NCBI RefSeq assembly: GCF_035046485.1
Contig: NC_085137.1
Location: 445,040,334 to 445,104,333, forward strand
Direction of reading: 5' to 3'
DNA: 64,000 nt
Origin: Aedes albopictus
Lineage: Eukaryota > Arthropoda > Insecta > Diptera > Culicidae
In this document: one piece after another, positions 53,714 to 63,300 of the stretch
How positions within the stretch are numbered: position 1 is the first letter of the stretch
Layout of the letters: each line of letters starts with the position of its first letter
Notes under the pieces: model-generated
The model's database searches: none
Seen by the model: only the letters and a program-made list of their open reading frames with translations
Told to the model about the DNA's origin: nothing
Program-made: the position numbers and the translations under genes

Positions 53714-53891
53714 TAAGGGAGCGTCCATAAATTACGTCACGCAAAAATTGCCCATTTTCAACCCACCCCCCCCCCCTCCCCCTATGTCACACTTTTTGTA
53801 TGAAACCTCAGAAATTTTTGTATGGGTTGCCACACTTTACTAAACCCCCCCTCCCCCTAAAAGCGTGACGTAATTTATGGACGTTCCCTAA
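53714..53891. mobile_element. 172-bp MITE with TAA target duplication
   Basis: The 24-bp ends are inverted with one mismatch (GGGAGCGTCCATAAATTACG, GGGAACGTCCATAAATTACG). TAA flanks at 53714-53716 and 53889-53891. C-rich runs occur inside. Same family as the insert at 48452-48539. Confidence 0.88.
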
Positions 53892-54144
53892 CAATATCAT
53901 CAAACACATACCCATAACATTTCAAGCAATTACAATAGTTCGTTTAACTTTTTCAAAAATCAAATTTCAGCAAACATAAACGAACGTAACAAACTAGAAT
54001 GCATTAACAGTATTAACACATGAACTCAATTCGTACAAAAAATGTGAACAGCATCCTTGAAATCAACAATCATTTCCATGTCTTCACAACCAACACGCTA
54101 TGCGCAACGCAAACAAAAAAAACAAAAACTAGCATTTAAAAAAG

Positions 54145-54830
54145 TTAAACTGGGCTCCATGTTTCATTCTGTTTTGCAATGAATTCTCTAAATTTTACAT
54201 TTTTGGGCCATATACTTGGATTTATTGCACGAGTTTTCCATTGTTTATTAAAAGCAACTTTAAACGATATAAAGTCTGATTTCATGCGATGCTTCCATTT
54301 GGATGTTAGTTTGGCTACCTCGATGCGTTCGGGTTCGGGAGGCAAACCGCGCGAGAAACCATCACACGAATATTCCGTTCAGTAGCGCACTCATTTATAT
54401 TTGTGATGAATAACGTGAAGTCATCATCGTCGTGGTCGTCTGTGAGGTGTCTCTCATCACTTTCCGCATTAGAAACACACGCATCTGTTCCTGTGAATAG
54501 CTTGTACAATGAGATGGGCGTCGAAAGGAAAAGAGCCGCATCGCTCGACGATGTCGTTGGGGCAAGCTTCGAGAGCGTTTCTACAATACCCGCTACAGTT
54601 GTTTTCAGCTCCATTATTTCATCTTCCAACGGTTTTGCGCTCGTTGCACTTCTTGCAGGTACAGACGTAAGGTTGTCTCTTGCTCACCGGAAACTTTCCA
54701 TGCATGTATCGCACATCCAAATTATATTCAGCGAAAGGGCGCTCAAATCTTCGTCGCTGAGTCCAACACAGGCAGCGTGAAAAAATCCCGCGCAATCTCC
54801 TTCGCAAACAGTGTACGGACAAATCGCAAC
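54145..54830 (-). pseudogene. Non-LTR ORF1 remnant with PHD-like finger and coiled coil
   Basis: Minus-strand frames together give FHAACVGLSDEDLSALSLNI then IWMCDTCMESF, part of a PHD-like zinc finger. A short coiled coil follows (EDEIMELKTTVAGIVETLSK), and then a C-terminal segment with IWPKNVKFREFI. This order is found in ORF1 proteins of several mosquito non-LTR elements. The frame shifts at least twice (near 54640 and 54340). No linked ORF2 was found. BEL/Pao gag proteins also carry PHD-like fingers, so the class assignment is uncertain. Confidence 0.5.
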
Positions 54831-54958
54831 CTAGCGATTTATGACCAAAAAGTTCAACAATACTAGCATCTTGTCACTTTAATTTGAAGAAGAGAGAGTC
54901 GATGAAGAGAACTCTCTCGTGTTACTTTCGCCCTTATTTAAACTCAATCTAGAATTGT
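54790..54958. repeat. Repeat module shared with 14845-15045
   Basis: Contains TCTTGTCACTTTAATTTGAA, AGAGAGAGTCGATGAAGAGA and CCCTTATTTAAACTCAATCT, matching the module inside the TIR element at 13576-15450. Confidence 0.7.
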
Positions 54959-54959
54959 T

Positions 54960-55680
54960 TGCCATTGATTATACATTCAGTTATCCCAATCATTACTGCA
55001 AAGCACATCGGCCACATGCCTGAATTCAAAGCTTCCTGGAAGATATAATCCAAGCCCAGGGATATTATAGCTCGCGAATTTGAGACGATAACGTTTTTGA
55101 ACCCGTTGTGATACGCTGATCCTACCCCAATCTTTTTTTCCTTATTGCGTTTGTGCCGTTTTCCAGGGTATCTTTTCCTATCCTTATCCAAATTCAATTT
55201 TCTTACTTATTCCTCAGGAAGATGATGCAATAGGCTTTTATAATAACAATGGCACAAATGTCCCAAATAAAACATAACGTATTTTTGAAATTTAATACCT
55301 GAAATCAGCAAATTTTGACACTTTATTATTGATACTAGAATTGTCAAGTTGCTGCAATACATAATCAATATCATAACGAGTATTGAAATTCCTTCAATGA
55401 TAAGTTGTTTATTAGAGTATTATAAATAATTAGGGGATCCACTAAAAAGATTAAATAACTGCGTAGGTAAGTTATGAATATCTTATTATTGAAATATGAA
55501 ATTTCGAATGAAATAATCCAACATTGCCTTGGTGATCGCGACGTTTAATCAGACTAATAATTAATCAGCGATTTACGGTGTTGTGAATTCCCTTAATGAT
55601 TAAATTGTTAAATGCTACGAGACAGGAGATTTCTCTAGACACAAATACCCAACTATCTGTTCATTTCGCTTTCATTTTGG
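54960..55680. other. Unassigned sequence
   Basis: AT-rich sequence without a recognised gene or repeat. Lies between the non-LTR remnant and the 3' end of UQCRC2. Confidence 0.4.
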
Positions 55681-55690
55681 TTTCCTTTTT

Positions 55691-55696
55691 TTTATT
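55691..55696 (-). promoter_or_regulatory. UQCRC2 polyadenylation signal
   Basis: AATAAA on the minus strand, 64 bp after the UQCRC2 stop codon. Confidence 0.7.
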
Positions 55697-55759
55697 TATA
55701 CGAATAATAATGATACAAGCTACATACCGATTCTGCACATTTCTCCTCATGCGCCCTCC

Positions 55760-57487
55760 TTAGTTCAGGCTGCAAAGATACGGCACGCTGCTCAAGTTTC
55801 CGACGGCGCCAACGGCCAGCTTTCCGGAAGCCAACTTCCGAGCAGCCTGTAAATTTCAGAAGAAAAACAAACATTCTCAGATTTAGCGATATGAGTGGGT
55901 TTTTTTTTTTCGAAGTTCAACTTACCGCCTGCACGTCGCTGGTCGAAACCGATTCGATGGCAGCAAGGATTTCGGCCTTCTTGTAGATCTTTCCCAGCAG
56001 GGCAGCCTGCTCACCGAGATCGAAAGCCAAGGTGCCGTGGCTTTCCAGGTACTCGGCGATCCACGAGTAGACTCCGGCCTTTCCACGGGCGACATCAGCG
56101 TCCGACACGTTCAGCGATCGGAGGCCCTTGACTCCGGCTTCGACGGCTTTGCCGACTTCCTTGGCACTTCCGGCCACGACGAATCCGAAGAGACCGTTAT
56201 CGCTGTAGCTGGAGTACAGAGCGCTGGAGGCCACACCTTCTCCAATCTGCTTGGTGAGGGCACCATTGTTGGCACCACGCTTAGTTACTGGACCAGTTCC
56301 GGCAGCATACTGGAGAACATAGCCGGCAAGACATTCGTTCAAGCTGTTCCAGCCGGGAGCATGCGTGGCAACGGCCACGGCAGCTCGGTTTCCTCCACGT
56401 TCGTGACGAATTTCGCTGCTGTTGAAGCTATCGACCTTGCTCTCTGAGCTGCTACCGGATCCCAAATTTAGGCTCTGGGCGAATCCAACCAGGAGCTGGT
56501 GGTCAACGCCAACGCCAGCAACAGCGGCACGAGCCGCGGTGCAGTTGGCGGCCACATAATGCTGCATGGTTTCCGACGAGTGCTTGCCAGCATTGTATCC
56601 CGGGCAGAAGACCGAGTTTCCAAGTCCGCTATGGAAGGCGGCCTTATGCAGCGACTCAACGGCTTCCACTTCCGTCGGAACCCGAGCGATATCGGCCTTG
56701 ACCCGTGTGGTCAAATCGGCCAATTCCCACGGCTTGAAGACCTGACCGGTGGCAGCGGCCTCCAAGAACTTCAGCCCAGTTTCCAGCTCATCCTTGGTAA
56801 CGGCGACCGTGTAGGTAATGGTCTCACGGTCCGAAGTGGCCGTCAACGAAGATCCAACCTGTTGCAAGTTACGAGTGATACCGAAAGTGGTGGCGGTCTT
56901 GGTGGAAAGACCAGCAGCCGCACGCAGGACATGCGAGGCGCCCAAGTTATCGGCAGTTTCGTTGCGGGATCCGGCACTGAAAGAGTGAATGCGGCAAATG
57001 CTAAAAATTTTCTTCCGGAATTTCTACGGCCCATAATATCAAAACGTCCCATGAATGCCATGATAAATTCTCCTTCCTGATTTTAAACAACACTTCCCTA
57101 ACCCACCGTAAACCCCAAACAACATACCGATAAACAATGGAGACCCGAGCGACGGCAGCACCGGATTCGGCCGAAGCGACCGTCATCTTGTTCGGCAGGT
57201 TGGTGCACTGGACATCGGCTGAGCCACGGCAGGCAGCGGCAGCCTGTGCCTGGGCAGCGAATCCACGAGCCTACAAATAAACCACAAAAACAAACTTCCA
57301 TTAGTAGGCATCATTCCACCGAACTGGAATCACTTTTCGCGAGCTTTTCGTTCCATCTCCCGCAGAAATAAGGCCCTCTTGCTATTTACGTAACATTTCT
57401 TTTGCACAAGATGGAAAATCACTCCCGACTGAGAGTACCTACCGCAGCGGCACGGAGCATCGGAGTCTTCGAAACAGCGGATGCCAT
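55760..57487 (-). CDS. UQCRC2: Mitochondrial cytochrome bc1 complex core protein 2, four coding exons, 441 aa
   Basis: Minus-strand exons are 57487-57443, 57270-57128, 56976-55926 and 55846-55760, all with GT-AG introns and consistent phases (total 1326 bp). The N-terminus (MASAVSKTPMLRAAA ... ARGFAAQAQAAA) is Ala/Arg-rich and fits a mitochondrial presequence. The body is an M16-type fold: ESGAAVARVSIVYRAGSRNE, then NLGASHVLRAAAGLSTKTAT where active proteases have HxxEH, which is absent here as in core 2 proteins generally. GFAQSLNLGSGSSSESKVDS is the mid-linker, and GLFGFVVAGSA and ARGKAGVYSWIAEYLESHG lie in the second half. The C-terminus ends SSVPYLCSLN. Length and order match animal UQCRC2. 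It is a structural subunit of complex III in the inner membrane. Intact. Confidence 0.95.
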
Positions 57488-57780
57488 TGTTTCTGGTCTA
57501 GATGTCGAATTCGGAGGTTTCGGTGTTACGCTCTAGATCTGGAAAAGAAGGATTTTTTGGATGATTTTTCTCCAACCTGTCCCGTCTCCGCAGAAGCAAA
57601 AAACTCACACGACAGTCGCGCTGCGATGAAGGGGATTCTCGCGTTTCGGTTGTGTGTGACGGACGAATGACGTTTGGACGGCTGATTTGAGGATGGTGAG
57701 AAGTTTTTTGGCTTTTTCTTTCGATTTTTCTCACGTCAAGTGTCAAGTTTCAAGAGTGCCAACGTTTTCGAGTCAAAGTT
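57488..57780 (-). promoter_or_regulatory. UQCRC2 5'UTR with probable intron, and promoter
   Basis: A GTGAGT donor (first base 57608) and TTTTCCAG acceptor (57539) define a likely 70-bp 5'UTR intron. Beyond it, toward 57780, is a pyrimidine-rich upstream region (minus strand A-rich). The transcription start is not placed. Confidence 0.55.
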
Positions 57781-57871
57781 TTTTTTGAAACAGTGGTTGC
57801 ACGGAAAACTATTTGTTCCATGAGGGAGTGGCACTTCCAAATTTTTCCATAAATTTTTCACGAATTTAGAA

Positions 57872-60015
57872 TGGGGCACGTTCGGTGTAGTACTAGATTT
57901 GTAGTAATGAGCTGAATTTTAGTATGGTGAGAAGGTCAATTCTCCGTTTCTGCACTGAATTGGTGCAAAATGCGTGGGTATTATGATTCCTTGCCTAATT
58001 TGATGCTGTTTGAGCAAAACTTTGGATAATTATGTTGTTTATGTTGCAAGAAATGGAGAAAACAACAACACTGTTGACCAAAGTTTTGCTCAAACAGCAT
58101 CAAATTAAGCAAGGAATCATAATACCCACACTTTTTGCATCATTTCATTGCACAAACTGAGAATTGACCTTCTCACCATACTAAAATTCAGCTCATTACT
58201 ACAAATCTAGTACTTCGCCGATCTGTCCTATTAGAGTTTTTTACGAATTTAGAATTTGACGACGAAATTAAACTTACCCTCTTATTATCAATGGGGCACT
58301 TTCGGTGTAGTACTAGATTTGTAGTAATAAGCTGAATTTTAGTATGGTGAGAAGGTCAGTTCTCTTTTTCTGCAATGAAATGGTATTATGATTCCTTACC
58401 TAATATGATGCTGTTTAAGCAAAACTTTGGATAACTATGTTGTTTATGTTGCAAGAAAAGGAGAAAACAACAACACTGTTACCCAAAGATTTGTACAAAC
58501 AGCATCAAATTAGGCAAGGAATCATAATACCCACGCTTTTTCCACCATTTCATTGCAGAAACGGAGAATGAGGCACGTTCGGTGTAGTACTAGATTTGTA
58601 GTAATGAGCTGAATTTTAGTATGGTGAGAAGGTCAATTCTCCGTTTCTGCAATGAAATGGTGCAAAAAGCGTGGGTATTATGATTCCTTGCCTAATTTGA
58701 TGCTGTTTAAGCAAAACTTTGGATATTAGCGCATTTGCCCAAGAGTACACGCGGCAAATCCCTGAGGAAAGGAACAGCCGCGTTTTTTGCTCCCCTTTTA
58801 CTCAATAGGAGGCAATCAGTGAAGTACTAGATTGAAAGTAGTGAGCTGGATTTTTGTATGGTGAGATGATCGATTCTCCATTTCTGCAATGAAAAGGTGC
58901 AAACAGCGTGGGTTATATGGTTTCTTGACTAATTTGATGCTGGTTGAGCAAAAGTTTGGGTAACTGTGTTGTTGTATTATTTATTTCTTGCAACTTCAAC
59001 AACACAGTTACTCAAACTTTTGCTCAAACAGCATCAAATTAGGCAAGAAATCATATAACCCACGCTGTTTGCACCATTTCTTTGCAGAAATGGAGAATCG
59101 ATCATCTCACCATACAAAAATCCAGCTCACTACTTTCAATCTAGTACTTCACTGATTGCCTCCTATTCTTATGGGAGATAACATTGCGGCGTTTCCTCAA
59201 GTGCGGTTGTTCCTTTCCAAGAGGATTTGCCGCGTGGAATAGGACGCAATCAGTGAAGTACTAGATTGAAAGTAGTGAGCTGGATTTTTGTATGGTGAGA
59301 TGATCAGTTCTCCATTTCTGCAATGAAATGGTGCAAACAGCGTGGGTTATATGGTTTTTTGCCTAATTGTATGCTGTTTGAGCAAAACTTTGGGTAACTG
59401 TATTGTTGAAATTGCAAGAAATAAATAATACAACAACACAGTTACCCAAACTTTTGCTCAAATAGCATCAAATTAGTCAAGAAATCATATAACCCACGCT
59501 GTTTGTACCATTTCATTACAGAAACGGAGAACTGATCATCTCACCATACAAAAATCCAGCTCACTACTTTCAATCTAGTACTTCACTGATTGCTTCCTAT
59601 TTCGTGCAAATGCGCGTTTGGAACATTATAAAGGCCGCGCGGTGTATCATATTCAGCAAACCAGTCAATAACTATGTTGTTTATGTTGCAAGAAATGGAG
59701 AAAACAACAACACTGTTGCCCAAAGTTTTGCTCAAACAGCATCAAATAGGAAGCAATCAGTGAAGTACTAGATTGAAAGTAGTGAGCTGGATTTTTGTAT
59801 GGTGAGATGATCAATAGGACAGATCGGTGAAGTACTAGATTTGTAGTAATGAGCTGAATTTTAGTATGGTGAGAAGGTCAATTCTCCGTTTCTGCAGTGA
59901 AATGGTGCAAAACGCGTCGGTATTATGATTCCTTGCCTAATTTGATGCTGTTTGAGCAAAACTTTGGAAAACAGTGTTGTTGTTTTCTCCATTTCTTGCA
60001 ACATAAACAACATAG
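57872..60015. mobile_element. Cluster of foldback MITE copies, two subfamilies
   Basis: The copies are: 57872-58230 (complete), 58292-58568, 58569-58730 (half), 58806-59165 (second subfamily, complete), 59242-59600 (second subfamily, complete), 59680-59745, 59746-59812 and 59814-60015 (partial). Subfamily A has GTAGTAATGAGCTGAATTTT, B has GTAGTGAGCTGGATTTTTGT. Each full copy is a ~355-bp imperfect palindrome centred on AACAACA/TGTTGTT. Several truncated copies abut others, which suggests insertion into pre-existing copies. Short unrelated spacers lie at 58731-58805, 59166-59241 and 59601-59679. Confidence 0.85.
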
Positions 60016-60297
60016 TGTTGTGATAAATGGGGCCGATGATTTACACAACAAACATATTAAAACTTTATTTAAAATACTGATTAATATAACACATTAAAAC
60101 GCGGCGTGGTTTTCACTGCGGTGGTAAAATACATTCTGTTCTGATCGCTATTGTTACTGTTACTGTATGGATGATCTGTTGCTCCCTCTCGCTCGCTGTG
60201 TTGGTAGACGTCAGTCACTCTGACAGAGTGTGTCAGATGATGAGTCCACTGTGAATAAGATGGTGCAATGTTGGATCGTAGGGTGGTCCTCCCAACA
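60016..60297 (-). repeat. Gypsy 3' LTR
   Basis: 282 bp, TG...CA. AT-rich toward the low-coordinate end. The second LTR is outside the window, so age cannot be judged. Confidence 0.85.
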
Positions 60298-60307
60298 CCT
60301 CCCCCTC

Positions 60308-63300
60308 TTAGAAGAGATGATACGGCTCATACCTCACGGGTTGTCTTCTGGTTCTCGAAGACTGGCGAAGCTGGCTCGGTTGCTGCTGAATAGTAGCTCT
60401 TGGTGGCTTGACTGGTGCTCGGCGATGAACCTCCCTTGATTGTAGTTCATGTAACAGTGACTGTGACGGTTCGGCTGATTCTGGTTCTGCTCGTTCAGGT
60501 GCAGTATGCTGACTTAAACCGCATGAATCCAAAAGTATACTGAGCGGAATTTGCATAGACTGCTGTTGTACTGTTGAGGTTGGCTGTTCTGACTCGTACC
60601 GTTTTCTCAGTTGATTGCAGTGTGATCTGACAAGATTCCGCTTGTCTGGTAGCCAAACGTTGTAGATAACTCGACCAATGCGTTCTATGACTTGACCGGG
60701 TTCCCATGACCAGGCGTTGTTTCGATGTACTTTCGTCCAAACCAAATCTTTGGCTTCGTAGTTTCTTGCTTTCGTTCCATGTTTACGGTTGAACTGATCT
60801 TCTTGCTTGGACTCGACTTGCTTATAGAACGAAGTTGGTGGTTTCAGTAGATCCATTGACATTCGGAGTTTTCTGCCCAGTAACAGTTCTGCTGGCGACT
60901 TTCCTTCAGGTGCGCTACGACATGGAGTGGAGCGGTAGCACAGAAGAAAAGTGTCAATTGCTTCGCGGAGTGTCTCTCCCCCCGCCGTGATTTTCCGAAG
61001 TCCTCGCTTGAATGTGTCGACAAATCTTTCTGCAAGACCGTTCGACTGCGGATGATACGGTGGCGTCTTCAGATGAAGGATACCGTTGTTACTGCAAAAA
61101 GCTTCGAATTCTTCACTGCTGAACTGTGTACCATTGTCAGTAACCAATGTTTCTGGCATTCCATTTCTGGAGAAGATCTCACGAAACATGGTAACTGTAG
61201 CAGATGTAGTAATGCGCTTGGTAGAGATGACTTCTGGCCACTTACTGAATGCATCAACGACAATCAAATAGTAATTACCGTCGACTGGTCCAGCATAGTC
61301 TGCATGTATTCGCTGCCAAGGCTTTTCTGGTACAGGCCAAGATTCCAGGTTAGTTTTACTGTTTGTCTTGGCTGCCCTCGAACATTCTTCACATGATCGA
61401 ACACGCTGACTGATTTGCTCGTCGATCCCAGGCCAATAGACATAGTTACGTGCTATGGACCGCATTCTTTCTACTCCAGGGTGCCCTTTGTGTAGAAGTT
61501 GAAGTGTTCGTTCACGAAATTTTGTTGGAATGACCAAACGTTCGCCGTAGGTGATGCAATCAGAAACAATTGATAAACTGTCTCGACGCTGATAAAACTG
61601 TAGTAGTTGTGGATCGCTGATTTTTGACTGATTGGACGGCCAGGTTGTCTGAACGAACTGCCTTACCTGCTTCAGTACTGTATCCGATTGTGTTCCAGCT
61701 TGAATCATCTTGAACGTGACTGGGAGAGCTGCCACTGACTGCTTGACGATGTCTTCCATGGTATCTTCCAGTTCAATCGATGCGATAACGTACTCCTCGT
61801 TTGGACGGACGTGGGTGTTGATCAGACGGGATAGGATATCTGCATAACCAAAACTTTCTGTACTTACATATTTGATACTGAAGTCGTACAGCAATAGAGT
61901 TAATGCCCATCGCTGAAGTCTGTTGGCTGTGTACACCGGAATGCCTTTCTTTGAACCAAATATCGCTAGCAAAGGCTTGTGGTCCGTTTCCAAAACGAAA
62001 TGTCGTCCAAAAATCATGCGATGAAACCGTGTAACTGCGAAGATCAGCGCGAGTCCCTCTTTTTCAATTTGACTGTAGTTGGACTCAGCTGGTGTGAGGC
62101 TTCTCGACGCATGTGCGATCGGTTTCACTGATCCGTCTGGTAGCTTGTGGGCAATGCGCGCTCCGATTCCGTAGTTTGACGCATCCGCCGACACTATGAT
62201 GTCCAACTTTGGGTTGTAGTGCATGAGCGCCAACGGTGACTGCAGGATTTCACGGAAACGGTTGAATGAACGCTGACATTCTTCTGACCAATTCCACTTC
62301 GCACCAGATTTCAACAGTTGATCCATCGGGAACCGCAGTTTACGCATTTCCGGAACGTATTTTGCGTAATAGTTTACGGCTCCTAGGTATGAACGGAGTG
62401 ATGAAACATCCTTGGGCGGTGGCATGGTGGCGATAGCTGATGTCTTGTCCGGATCGGGTCTGATGCCATCTCCATCCATAATCTGTCCCAAGTATTCCAC
62501 TTCTTCCATGTTGAAACTGCACTTCTCAATCCGTACTGTAAAACCGAATTCTTCCAGACGTTGAAGCACTTGTTTTAGATTGCGGTCATGCTCCTTTTGT
62601 GTACGACCACCAATCAACACGTCATCCAAATAACCACAGGTTTCCTCGATGCCACTCAACACTGAATCCATGATCTGCTGGAATGCACCCGGAGCTGATT
62701 TGATGCCAGGTGTGAGTCGAGTGTAGCGGAAAAGTCCCTTATGGGTATTGACCAGGGGGAGCGACACTAGTTTTGCCAAGCTAAAAAACCTAAAAAAAGC
62801 TGAAAAAAGCCCAAAAAAGTCGCTAAAACCCGCAAAAGTTTTGCGGGTTTTACCGGGTTTTTTCGACTTTCTTCGGCTTTTTTTGGGGGTTTTCGGCTTG
62901 GCAAAACTAGTGTCGCTCCCCCCGGTATTGACTGTCAACAGAGCTTGATCTCGAGGGTCCACTTCCACTTGGAGGTACGCGTCGGATAGGTCGATATGAC
63001 TGAAGACCTTGCATCCGGCCATCTTCGTGTAGATGTCTTCTGGCAATGGAAGCGGGCACTGATTTGATTCCAGAGCATCGTTGAGGCCTGTTGAAAAATC
63101 AGCACAAATGCGGACTTTACCGTTTGGTTTCCGCACAACGACGATCGGTGCTGCCCAATCGGAGTGATCGACTGGTTGGAGGATTCCCAAATTCTGCAAA
63201 CGTTGAATTTCTTCTTCTACCGCACCTTGCTGACTGTATGCAACTGGACGTTTGGGACGGTAGACTGGCTTTGGTTCTCCTTTGAGTGTCAATCGCACTT

